Source: Clostridia bacterium
GTDB taxonomy: Bacteria > Bacillota > Clostridia > Oscillospirales > Butyricicoccaceae
Reading direction: 5' to 3'
Assembly: GCA_017552495.1 (NCBI GenBank)
Contig: JAFZPW010000030.1
Span: 1-12,294, forward strand
Length of the DNA: 12,294 nucleotides
How positions within the stretch are numbered: position 1 is the first letter of the stretch; each line of letters starts with the position of its first letter. A program made the position numbers and the translations under genes. The notes below the pieces were generated by a model. It did not search any database. It saw nothing but the letters and a program-made list of their open reading frames with translations, and was not told where the DNA came from. This document shows, in pieces, positions 5,471-12,196 of the stretch.

Positions 5471-6214
5471 TTACATCCGCGCTTTACAATAGCACTCGAT
5501 CGCCTGCGCGGCAAAATGGGCCGTGCCCGGGCCGCCAGCGGCGTCAATGTTTTCGGTGAAATCTCCCCCGCCGTCATACAACTTCCCCAGCCCCGCAAGG
5601 ATCTCGTCGGTGCAGGTATAAAGGTGCTCGGTGATATAAGCCTGCAAAGCCCTCACCTGCTTCTGCGCCGCCTCGGACGCGGGATCGGTGTCCCGCAGCG
5701 CGCCGAAGCCCACGAAAAAGGCCATAATATCCCGCTCGACGACCGCTCCCTCGCCGGGCTTCCAGCCCTTTCTTTTTTCCTCATATTCCTGCCAGGCGGG
5801 CGTTTTTTCCCAGGTTTTCTTGGCTTCGGCGGCGTATTCATCCAGCTTTTTGCTGTCGAACACTGTAAAGTCCATTGGCTTTAGCCCCCTTGTTCCTTTC
5901 AGTAAAATTCCTTTTGCAAACAGGATCAGATTCTCAATGTGCTCCTTTTTCAGCTCCAACAGCCCGATCTGCTGCTCCAGCGCCCGGTTGCGGTCGAAAT
6001 CCGGTGATGAAAGAATCCTTTGGATTTCTTGCAGTGGAAATTCCAGTTCCCGGAACAGCAGGATCTGGCTGAGCCGCTCCATGTCGGCGGCGTCGTACAG
6101 GCGATAACCGCCCTCCGTCCGCCCGGCGGGCGGAAGCAGACCGATCCGATCATAATACCGCAGGGTGCGCGGAGTGATCCCCGTCATGCGGCTGATTTCT
6201 TTTACGGTATACAT
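5471..6214 (-). CDS. MerR-family transcriptional regulator with TipAS-like effector domain
   Basis: This is a 247-residue activator. Residues 1-70 are a MerR winged HTH, with YTVKEISRMTGITPRTLRYY, DRIGLLPPAGRTEGGYRLY and LLFRELEFPLQEIQRIL. A coiled-coil linker follows at about 78-103 (RALEQQIGLLELKKEHIENL). The C-terminal half (about 110-247) resembles the TipAS antibiotic-recognition domain of TipA/Mta-type regulators, containing WQEYEEKRKGW and, near the end, AQAIECYCKARM. Such proteins bind hydrophobic drugs and activate efflux genes by remodelling promoters with a 19-bp spacer. AAAGGAGG precedes the ATG. It is divergent from an ABC exporter, its probable target. The promoter ahead of it has exactly such a 19-bp spacer, pointing to autoregulation. 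Confidence 0.88.
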   Translation of the reverse strand: MYTVKEISRMTGITPRTLRYYDRIGLLPPAGRTEGGYRLYDAADMERLSQILLFRELEFPLQEIQRILSSPDFDRNRALEQQIGLLELKKEHIENLILFAKGILLKGTRGLKPMDFTVFDSKKLDEYAAEAKKTWEKTPAWQEYEEKRKGWKPGEGAVVERDIMAFFVGFGALRDTDPASEAAQKQVRALQAYITEHLYTCTDEILAGLGKLYDGGGDFTENIDAAGGPGTAHFAAQAIECYCKARM

Positions 6215-6238
6215 GGCGTTTCCTCCTTTCTTGAACCC

Positions 6239-6269
6239 ATTGTAACCGATGACGTCGGGGCAGAGTCAA
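6239..6269 (-). promoter_or_regulatory. MerR-type promoter/operator with 19-bp spacer
   Basis: On the minus strand there is TTGACT (6264-6269), a 19-bp spacer and TACAAT (6239-6244). A dyad CCGA-N5-TCGG (6246-6258) lies within the spacer. The overlong spacer is the classical arrangement for MerR-family activation by DNA underwinding. Confidence 0.72.
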
Positions 6270-6301
6270 GTCCTTTTTCGCGGAATTTTTCCCGCGCTTT
6301 A

Positions 6302-6330
6302 TAGATTTCTCCGGACGGATGGTTTATACT
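6302..6330 (+). promoter_or_regulatory. Weak promoter ahead of the ABC exporter
   Basis: A good -10, TATACT (6325-6330), lies 33 bp before the ATG, but the matching -35 region (TAGATT at 6302-6307, 17-bp spacing) is poor. This would fit an activator-dependent promoter; control by the divergent MerR protein is inference. Confidence 0.4.
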
Positions 6331-6362
6331 GGATCTGTGAACAAAAGAAAGGCGGTGACGCT

Positions 6363-8228
6363 ATGCCCCACGCAGGACACGGAATGAGCCCCAGAGGATT
6401 CTTGACCGACGAGGAAAAGAAACACATACCGAAGGTAACGAAGGGTTTGCTCCTTCGTATCCTCTCCTATCTCAAGCCCTATTGGTTCCAGTTTTTCCTG
6501 GTGTTTGCGGCGATCCTTCTGTCGGCCACAGTAGGTCTGCTGCCCTCGATCATCACGGGGCGCATCGTAGATCAGGCGCTGGTGGGCCGCAATATGGAGC
6601 TGCTTGTCAGGCTGCTTCTGATGGCCTTTGTTACGCTGGCCGCGTCGCAGGTGATCGGCGTTTTGGAAAGCTACATCAACGCATGGATCTCCCAGCGGAT
6701 CATCTTTGACATGAAAAATCAGATGTACGATCATCTGCAGCATATGCCTCATTCCTTCTTCACCTCGGAAAAGCAGGGCGACATCATCACCCGCATGAAC
6801 AGCGACATCAGCGGCGTCAGCTCGGTGATCTCGGGAACGCTTTCCTCCATTGTCAGCAACGTGGCCACGGTGGTCACCACGCTGGCGGCTCTGTTCACCA
6901 TGAGCTGGCAGCTCGCCCTTGTAGGCATCGTGGTCATTCCTCTTTTGATCCTGCCTACCCGCTCGGTGGGCCGTACCCGCTGGAAGCTGCTTACCGAAAG
7001 TCAGGAAAAGAACGACGAGATGAACCAGCTTGTCAATGAAACTCTGAGCGTCAGCGGCTCGCTGCTGGTGAAGCTCTTCGCCCGGGAAAAGACCGAATAC
7101 GACCGTTTTGTCGGCGTCAACGAAGAGGTCACCCGGCTCGCCCTCAAGGAGCAGCGCTCCGGCAAATGGTTCCATGTCATCATGGGGATGTTCACCCAGA
7201 TCGGGCCGCTGCTGATTTATTTTGCCGGCGGTTATTTCATCATCCGCAACGTGGATCCCGCCCTCACCGTGGGCACCATTACCGCCACCGTGGCTCTGAT
7301 CAACCGGCTGTACCGGCCGGTACAATCCCTGCTCAACCTGCAGGTGGATTTTACCCGCTCGCTGGCGCTGTTCACCCGCATTTTTGATTATTTTGACATG
7401 GAAAACACCATCGCTTCCCCGAAAAATCCCCGCAAGCCCGATGTCACCCGCAAGGATATTTCCTTTGAGCATGTGGTGTTTTATTACGACGCGGAAAAGC
7501 CACTGCTCACCGACATTGATTTTACCGTGCCCGGCGGAAAAATGTACGCCATTGTCGGTCCCTCCGGCTCGGGAAAATCCACCGTGGTCAACCTGATCCC
7601 CCGGCTCTATGACGTAAAAGGCGGCCGGGTGGCCATCGGCGGGATCAACGTCAGGGCCTTTGACCTGTATTATCTGCGGGAGCAGATCGGCGTGGTGACC
7701 CAGGACACCTATCTCTTTAACGGCACCATCCGGGAAAATCTGCTTTACGCAAAGCCCTGCGCCACCCAGGAGGAACTGGAGCGCGCCTGCCGCACCGCCA
7801 GCATCCACGATTTTATCGTGTCCCAGCCTCAGGGCTACGACACTGTGGTAGGCAATCGCGGTCTGAAGCTTTCAGGCGGTGAAAAGCAACGGCTGTCCAT
7901 CGCCCGGGTCATTTTGAAGGATCCCAAGATCCTGATTCTGGACGAAGCCACATCGGCGTTGGATTCCATCTCGGAAAACGCCATTCAGGACGCGCTGGAG
8001 ACCCTGATGCAAGGCCGCACCTCCATCGTCATCGCCCACCGGTTATCCACCATCCTCAAAGCCGACCGGATTCTGGTGGTCAAGGACGGCGTCGTCGCCG
8101 AGCAGGGCACGCACGAGGCGCTTTTGGCAAAAAACGGCGTCTACCGGGAGCTTTACGAAACCCAGTTCCGGCAGGTGCTGGATTACGAGGCCGGGCGCGC
8201 CGAGGCCTCTGTTGAAACGGATCGGTAA
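6363..8228 (+). CDS. Multidrug-type ABC half-transporter (permease fused to ATPase)
   Basis: This is a 621-residue type IV (B-family) exporter that should act as a homodimer or heterodimer. The transmembrane domain has six segments at about 41-62, 80-103, 158-179, 182-199, 270-295 and 298-315. The nucleotide-binding domain carries Walker A GPSGSGKS (399-406), Q-loop Q447 (TQDTYLF), signature LSGGEKQR (503-510), Walker B ILILDEA (523-529) with catalytic E528, and H-loop H559, so all are intact. A short His-containing N-tail (MPHAGHGMS) precedes the helices. The start is the ATG at 6363 after AAAGGCGGTG; further upstream in-frame starts would cross the promoter. The single half-transporter next to a TipAS-type MerR regulator suggests drug efflux. 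The substrate is not predictable. A terminator follows. Confidence 0.93.
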   Translation: MPHAGHGMSPRGFLTDEEKKHIPKVTKGLLLRILSYLKPYWFQFFLVFAAILLSATVGLLPSIITGRIVDQALVGRNMELLVRLLLMAFVTLAASQVIGVLESYINAWISQRIIFDMKNQMYDHLQHMPHSFFTSEKQGDIITRMNSDISGVSSVISGTLSSIVSNVATVVTTLAALFTMSWQLALVGIVVIPLLILPTRSVGRTRWKLLTESQEKNDEMNQLVNETLSVSGSLLVKLFAREKTEYDRFVGVNEEVTRLALKEQRSGKWFHVIMGMFTQIGPLLIYFAGGYFIIRNVDPALTVGTITATVALINRLYRPVQSLLNLQVDFTRSLALFTRIFDYFDMENTIASPKNPRKPDVTRKDISFEHVVFYYDAEKPLLTDIDFTVPGGKMYAIVGPSGSGKSTVVNLIPRLYDVKGGRVAIGGINVRAFDLYYLREQIGVVTQDTYLFNGTIRENLLYAKPCATQEELERACRTASIHDFIVSQPQGYDTVVGNRGLKLSGGEKQRLSIARVILKDPKILILDEATSALDSISENAIQDALETLMQGRTSIVIAHRLSTILKADRILVVKDGVVAEQGTHEALLAKNGVYRELYETQFRQVLDYEAGRAEASVETDR

Positions 8229-8234
8229 TTCCGC

Positions 8235-8262
8235 CTCCCGCCCATCCGGGCGGGAGATTTTT
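8235..8262 (+). terminator. Intrinsic terminator of the ABC exporter gene
   Basis: CTCCCGCCC (8235-8243), loop ATCC and GGGCGGGAG (8248-8256) form a 9-bp stem followed by TTTTT (8258-8262), starting 6 nt after the stop codon. Confidence 0.93.
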
Positions 8263-8277
8263 CTGTGTTCCCATTAC

Positions 8278-8306
8278 TTGACAATTTATCGGGCGGATGA
8301 TACAAT
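8278..8306 (+). promoter_or_regulatory. Sigma-A promoter of fhs
   Basis: A perfect TTGACA (8278-8283), a 17-bp spacer and TACAAT (8301-8306) are present. It is about 140 bp ahead of the start codon, leaving a substantial leader. Confidence 0.9.
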
Positions 8307-8312
8307 ACAGAT

Positions 8313-8448
8313 GCTTTTGCTCCGCGTGTGGAAACCAGGCTGTCCGCGTATGGGATTTCCCCAGTCTTCAGCCAGCTTCTCCGCATTCGGAAGCGAGCGC
8401 TTTTTTATGCCCGCCGCGCTGCGGCATCGAAACAAGGAGGTTTATCCG
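8313..8448 (+). promoter_or_regulatory. Long fhs mRNA leader, possibly regulatory, class unknown
   Basis: This is about 135 nt between the predicted start and the ATG. TCCGCGTGTGGAAA (8321-8334) recurs imperfectly as TCCGCGTATGGGAT (8343-8356; 11 of 14 identical). Stems GGAAA/TTTCC (8330-8334 with 8356-8360) and GGCTG/CAGCC (8338-8342 with 8369-8373) interleave as a pseudoknot would. An imperfect hairpin (8375-8394) is followed closely by T6 (8401-8406). It may be an attenuator, but I cannot match it to a known riboswitch. Confidence 0.35.
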
Positions 8449-10128
8449 ATGCAATATCGTTCTGACATCGAGATCGCCCAAAACTGTGCCATGCGGCCGA
8501 TTCGGGAAATCGCTTCCGCCGCCCACATCGAAGACGCCCACCTGGAGCCCTATGGCCGCTGGAAGGCCAAGGTCGATCTTTCGCTTTTAAAAGAAACTCC
8601 CCGGCCCGACGGGAAACTGGTGCTTGTGACCGCCATCACCCCCACCCCCGCCGGCGAGGGAAAAACCACCACCACCATTGGCCTGGCCGACGCGCGGCGC
8701 CGCATGGGCAAAGAAGCTACCGTTGCCCTGCGGGAGCCTTCGTTGGGCCCGGTCTTCGGCGTCAAGGGCGGCGCCGCCGGCGGCGGCGATGCCCAGGTAG
8801 TGCCCATGGAGGACATCAATCTGCATTTTACCGGCGACTTTCACGCCATCGGCGCGGCCAACAATCTGCTGGCCGCCATGCTGGACAACCATATCCAGCA
8901 GGGGAACGCCCTGGGCATCGACGTGAAAAAGATCACCTGGAAGCGCTGCGTGGACATGAACGACCGGCAGCTCCGGTTCGTGGTGGACGGCCTGGGCGGC
9001 AAAGCCAACGGCACGCCCCGGGAGGATGGTTTCGATATCACCGTCGCCAGCGAGATCATGGCGGTGTTCTGCCTGGCCAGCGATATGGCGGATCTGAAAG
9101 CGCGCCTCAGCCGGATCATCGTGGCCTATACCTATGACGACAAACCCGTGACCGCCGGCGACCTGAAAGCGACCGGCGCCATGGCGGCGCTCCTGCGGGA
9201 CGCCCTGAAGCCGAATCTGGTGCAGACCCTGGAAGGCACCCCGGCCTTTGTGCACGGCGGGCCTTTCGCGAACATCGCCCACGGCTGCAACTCCGTCATG
9301 GCGACCCGGATGGCGATGCGGATGGGCGACTACACCGTGACGGAAGCAGGTTTCGGCGCGGATCTCGGCGCGGAGAAGTTCCTGGATATCAAGTGCCGCA
9401 TGGCCGGACTGACCCCGGACGCGGTGGTGGTGGTCGGCACGGTGCGGGCCCTGAAGATGCACGGCGGGCTGGACAAGAAACAGCTGGCCACTGAGGACCT
9501 GGCGGCGCTGGAGAAGGGTATTCCGAACCTGCTGCGCCATGTGAACAACATCACGAAGGTCTATCAGCTGCCCTGCGTGGTGGCGATCAACCGTTTCCCG
9601 ACGGACACCGACGCGGAGATCGAGTTCATCGTCCGCAAGTGCCGGGAGCTGGGCGTCAATACCGTGCTGAGCACCGTATGGGCGGAAGGCGGCAAAGGCG
9701 GCGAGGATCTGGCCCGCGAAGTGGTCCGGCTGTGCGAGGAGGAGAAGGGCAATTTCACCTTCAGCTACGAGCTGGACGCCTCCATTGAAGAAAAGCTGGA
9801 AGCTGTGACGAAGAAGATCTACGGCGGCGCCGGCGTGGCGCTGACGCCCGCGGCGAAGAAGCAGGCGGAGCGGCTGACCGAGCTGGGTTTCGGCGGCCTG
9901 CCGATCTGTGTGGCCAAGACCCAATACTCCTTCTCGGACGATCCGCTGCTGCTGGGCGCGCCGGAAGGATTCACCGTGACCGTCCGCAACCTGAAGGTTT
10001 CCGCCGGCGCCGGCTTCCTGGTCGCCCTGACCGGCGAGATCATGACCATGCCCGGCCTGCCGAAATCCCCCGCGGCCGAACGTATTGACGTGGACGAAAC
10101 AACCGGCAGGATCACGGGATTGTTCTGA
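8449..10128 (+). CDS. fhs: Formate-tetrahydrofolate ligase
   Basis: The 559-residue enzyme, of normal length, makes 10-formyl-tetrahydrofolate from formate, ATP and tetrahydrofolate. It feeds purine synthesis, formyl-Met-tRNA and, in acetogens, the methyl branch of the Wood-Ljungdahl pathway. Marks are the P-loop TPTPAGEGKTT (64-74), REPSLGPVFGVKGGAAGGG, QVVPMEDINLHFTGDFHAI, VHGGPFANIAHGCNS and the C-terminal TGRITGLF. The residue after the glycine run is Asp (GGGDAQ), where I expect Tyr or similar, and ADARRRMG replaces the usual ADALRRMG. The start is the ATG at 8449 after AAGGAGG (8434-8440); longer in-frame starts run into the promoter. Codon preference shifts within the gene around 9050-9210. 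No other folate genes are adjacent. Confidence 0.95.
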   Translation: MQYRSDIEIAQNCAMRPIREIASAAHIEDAHLEPYGRWKAKVDLSLLKETPRPDGKLVLVTAITPTPAGEGKTTTTIGLADARRRMGKEATVALREPSLGPVFGVKGGAAGGGDAQVVPMEDINLHFTGDFHAIGAANNLLAAMLDNHIQQGNALGIDVKKITWKRCVDMNDRQLRFVVDGLGGKANGTPREDGFDITVASEIMAVFCLASDMADLKARLSRIIVAYTYDDKPVTAGDLKATGAMAALLRDALKPNLVQTLEGTPAFVHGGPFANIAHGCNSVMATRMAMRMGDYTVTEAGFGADLGAEKFLDIKCRMAGLTPDAVVVVGTVRALKMHGGLDKKQLATEDLAALEKGIPNLLRHVNNITKVYQLPCVVAINRFPTDTDAEIEFIVRKCRELGVNTVLSTVWAEGGKGGEDLAREVVRLCEEEKGNFTFSYELDASIEEKLEAVTKKIYGGAGVALTPAAKKQAERLTELGFGGLPICVAKTQYSFSDDPLLLGAPEGFTVTVRNLKVSAGAGFLVALTGEIMTMPGLPKSPAAERIDVDETTGRITGLF

Positions 10129-10137
10129 TGAAAAAAT

Positions 10138-10172
10138 ACCGGAAGGCGCTGAACCTTTCGGTGTTTCTTTTT
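10138..10172 (+). terminator. Intrinsic terminator of fhs
   Basis: ACCGGAAGG (10138-10146), a 7-nt loop and CCTTTCGGT (10154-10162) form a 9-bp stem with one G-T pair. A tract of TTTCTTTTT follows, starting 10 nt after the stop codon. Confidence 0.85.
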
Positions 10173-10189
10173 CCATACCAATAAATTAG

Positions 10190-10320
10190 TTCGGGCCGAA
10201 GGGGTCCAGGGCGAAGAATCGATGACCGCCGGTGGCGGAAATTTCATCGATTCTGAGGTTGCGGAGCGATCGGAAGGCCCTGGTCCTGTCGCGCGCGGTG
10301 CGTGTGCGTTTCATTCGGCC
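10190..10320. repeat. Nested inverted-repeat element between fhs and rarA
   Basis: Three nested complementary arms lie between the two terminators. The outer arm is GGCCGAA (10194-10200) with TTCGGCC (10314-10320). The middle arm is 10202-10212 with 10277-10287 (11 pairs including one T-T mismatch and one G-T). The inner arm is AGAATCGATGA (10215-10225) with TCATCGATTCT (10244-10254), capped by CCGCC-ggt-GGCGG (10226-10238). A side hairpin GCGCGC-ggt-GCGTGT lies between the 3' middle and outer arms. No convincing promoter or ribosome binding site belongs to it. It could be a small structured RNA or a dispersed palindromic repeat; strand is not determined. Confidence 0.55.
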
Positions 10321-10344
10321 GCAGTCGCGAAATATCCCTGAATT

Positions 10345-10388
10345 AAAGGAGCACCGGAAAGGCTTCAGCCTTTCCGGTGCTCCTTTTT
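10345..10388. terminator. Very strong hairpin at the 3' end of rarA, bidirectional
   Basis: The arms 10345-10362 and 10369-10386 are perfectly complementary over 18 bp, around the loop CTTCAG. The plus side runs into CTTTTTCC; the minus side runs into CTTTAATTC. The rarA stop codon (10365-10367) lies in the loop, so one arm encodes the last codons of RarA. Confidence 0.85.
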
Positions 10389-11699
10389 CCAGGCCTCGAT
10401 CTGTTCGAGCCGCTCTTTATACCTGGCTTCCTGCCCCTGGGTGGTCGGATGGTAGAATTTCCGGTCCTTCAGCACGTCCGGCAGGCACTGCATGGCGGTA
10501 ATCTTCTCCGCGTAATCGTGGGCGTACTGGTATCCCTTGCCGTAGGACAGGTTCTTCATCAGGTCCGTCGGCGCGTTCCGGATCACCAGCGGCACCGGCG
10601 CGTCTGGTTCCTTCTCGATGGCTTCCCGCGCTTCCATGACCGCCATTTCCATGGCGTTGGACTTGGAAGCCAGGGACATATAGACCACGGCTTCCGCCAG
10701 GTGCACGTTGCATTCCGGCACGCCGATGAAGTGGCAGGCCTGGTAGGCGGCGACGCCGACCTCCATGGCCCGGGGATCGGCCAGCCCCACGTCCTCCGCG
10801 GCGAACCGGAGCACCCGCCGGGCGATATACAGCGGATCCTCGCCGCCCTCCAGCATCCGCATCATCCAGTACACGGCGGCGTCGGGGTCGGAGTTCCGCA
10901 TGGACTTGTGCAGCGCGGAGATCAGGTTGTAGTGCTCCTCGCCGTCCTTGTCGTACATCAGGTTTTTCCGGCTCAGGCACTGGGCGACGATCTCGTCGGA
11001 CACATGGATCCCGTCTTCGCCGACCTCGCCGTTGAGCACCACCATTTCCAGTGTGCTCAGGGCGCTGCGCGCGTCCCCGTTGCAGAAACCGGCGATGGCG
11101 TCCAGCGCGGTATCGCTGATGGCCACATGGTCTTTCCCGAAACCCCGGTCGTCCGTCAGGGCGCGGCGGAGAAGCAGCAGGATGTCTTCTTTGCTCAGCG
11201 CCTGCAGCACAAAGACCTTGCACCGGGAAAGCAACGCGCTGTTGACCTCGAAGGACGGGTTTTCCGTCGTGGCGCCGATCAGCACGATGCTCCCCTTTTC
11301 CACAAAGGGAAGAAACGCGTCCTGCTGGGCTTTATTGAAGCGGTGGATTTCGTCGACGAACACGATGGTCCGTGCGCCGTAGGCGCGGTTCTCTTCCGCC
11401 TGTATCATGACCTGGCGGATTTCCTTGATTCCGCTGGTGACGGCGGAAAAGTCGATAAAAGCCGCCTGTGTCCGCAGCGCGATGACCCGGGCGATGGTCG
11501 TCTTCCCGACGCCGGGCGGACCCCAGAAGATCATGGAGGAAATCACGTCCGACTCAATCAGGCGGCGCAGCACCTTGCCGGGCCCGAGCAGATGCCGCTG
11601 GCCGGCGATCTCGTCCAGGGAAGAAGGGCGCATCCGGGCAGCCAGCGGCTGGCCGGCCGGATTCGGCGTTTCCTCCGGCAGCAGGGTGGGTTCGTTCAT
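10365..11699 (-). CDS. rarA: Replication-associated recombination protein A (AAA+ ATPase)
   Basis: RarA (MgsA/YrvN) is a clamp-loader-like AAA+ ATPase that acts at stalled or damaged replication forks. The product is 444 residues, normal length. Seen in order are LAARMRPSSLDEIAGQRHLL, Walker A WGPPGVGKTT (59-68), Walker B IVFVDEIHRFNK (112-123), sensor 1 GATTENPSF (142-150) and SALLSRC. After these comes the RarA-specific C-terminal region, with NLISALHKSMRNSDPDAAVY, MLEGGEDPLYIARRVLR, AEDVGLADP and KDRKFYHPTTQG. The start is the ATG at 11699, preceded by ACGGAGG; upstream in-frame ATGs lie beyond the promoter. Single gene, convergent with fhs. Codon choice (CCG, AAG, GCG, ACG) resembles the 3' half of fhs more than genes further left. 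Confidence 0.95.
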   Translation of the reverse strand: MNEPTLLPEETPNPAGQPLAARMRPSSLDEIAGQRHLLGPGKVLRRLIESDVISSMIFWGPPGVGKTTIARVIALRTQAAFIDFSAVTSGIKEIRQVMIQAEENRAYGARTIVFVDEIHRFNKAQQDAFLPFVEKGSIVLIGATTENPSFEVNSALLSRCKVFVLQALSKEDILLLLRRALTDDRGFGKDHVAISDTALDAIAGFCNGDARSALSTLEMVVLNGEVGEDGIHVSDEIVAQCLSRKNLMYDKDGEEHYNLISALHKSMRNSDPDAAVYWMMRMLEGGEDPLYIARRVLRFAAEDVGLADPRAMEVGVAAYQACHFIGVPECNVHLAEAVVYMSLASKSNAMEMAVMEAREAIEKEPDAPVPLVIRNAPTDLMKNLSYGKGYQYAHDYAEKITAMQCLPDVLKDRKFYHPTTQGQEARYKERLEQIEAWKKEHRKG

Positions 11700-11735
11700 G
11701 CGCGCAGCCTCCGTAACAGCGATATTTATGGTAGG

Positions 11736-11764
11736 ATTATAACGGAAAGAAGCCGGAATGGAAA
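11736..11764 (-). promoter_or_regulatory. Promoter of rarA
   Basis: On the minus strand there is a perfect TATAAT (11736-11741), with TTTCCA (11759-11764) 17 bp upstream as a moderate -35. The ATG is 36 bp downstream. Confidence 0.65.
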
Positions 11765-12049
11765 GGGGAACAATGGATCTTTCTGTGCCGATGCAGAATC
11801 CTGTCCGGGAACAGAAATAAAGAAAAAATACAATGACGAAACAATCCTGAATGGAGGATTGTTCCACGGCGTGACACTATATATTGTATAGAAGAATCGG
11901 GAATGCAATTTATGAAAACGTATTCAATCCGGAAAAGCAAAAAAATGCAAAAAGTGCGTACCCATTGAGACATAACGATGATAACGTTACCGGTTCCCCG
12001 AAAGATGTAAAATACGGTCTGAAATGTCCGAAAAATCTATATTTTGTGC
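11765..12049. other. AT-rich intergenic region without a gene
   Basis: The 497 bp between rarA and the last gene hold no credible coding region. Besides the promoters and operator-like sites listed separately, there is a hairpin AACAATCCT (11840-11848) with AGGATTGTT (11855-11863). On the minus strand a T-rich stretch follows about 10 nt after it, too far for a standard terminator. A palindrome TAACGTTA (11982-11989) sits after a direct repeat of ATAACG (11972-11977 and 11981-11986), reminiscent of LacI-family operators but short. Confidence 0.5.
11912..11927 (+). promoter_or_regulatory. cre-like site (CcpA-type operator)
   Basis: ATGAAAACGTATTCAA fits the catabolite-responsive element consensus WTGNNARCGNWWWCAW at every constrained position. 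It lies about 120 bp upstream of the promoter of the secreted-protein gene. A role in carbon-source control of that gene is inference. Confidence 0.5.
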
Positions 12050-12078
12050 TTGCAAAAACATATTCATGGGAGTATACT
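12050..12078 (+). promoter_or_regulatory. Promoter of the secreted protein gene
   Basis: TTGCAA (12050-12055), a 17-bp spacer and TATACT (12073-12078) predict a leader of about 110 nt. The leader carries hairpins AACAGCG-ggat-CGCTGTT (12132-12149) and GCGGC-aaa-GCCGC (12160-12172), the second just ahead of the ribosome binding site. Confidence 0.75.
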
Positions 12079-12196
12079 TACTCACGCGAAGTGAAGATAG
12101 TGTGTTTGTTTTGTGGAGAAACGGTGTCGATAACAGCGGGATCGCTGTTTGAGAATAATGCGGCAAAGCCGCGAAATAAAAAAAGGAGGAACCCCT

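Noticed and set aside
8313..8448. ZTP or THF riboswitch ahead of fhs
   Set aside because: These classes are expected near fhs, but I could not find the ZTP 3' block CCGCCUGGGC or the conserved THF core.
8587..10176. Long open frame on the minus strand opposite fhs
   Set aside because: It is a GC-rich shadow of fhs: His/Gly/Gln-rich translation, no ribosome binding site and no recognisable family. The long frames opposite rarA (10377-11891, plus) and the ABC exporter (6324-7808, minus) are rejected for the same reason.
10186..10314. 42-residue minus-strand open frame inside the nested inverted-repeat element
   Set aside because: No ribosome binding site precedes its ATG. Its basic composition follows from the GC-rich sequence, and the base-pairing explains the region better.
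10190..10345. 6S RNA next to rarA
   Set aside because: 6S RNA can lie near rarA in Firmicutes, but this element lacks the long closing stem and symmetric central bubble: its unpaired segments are nearly all on one side.
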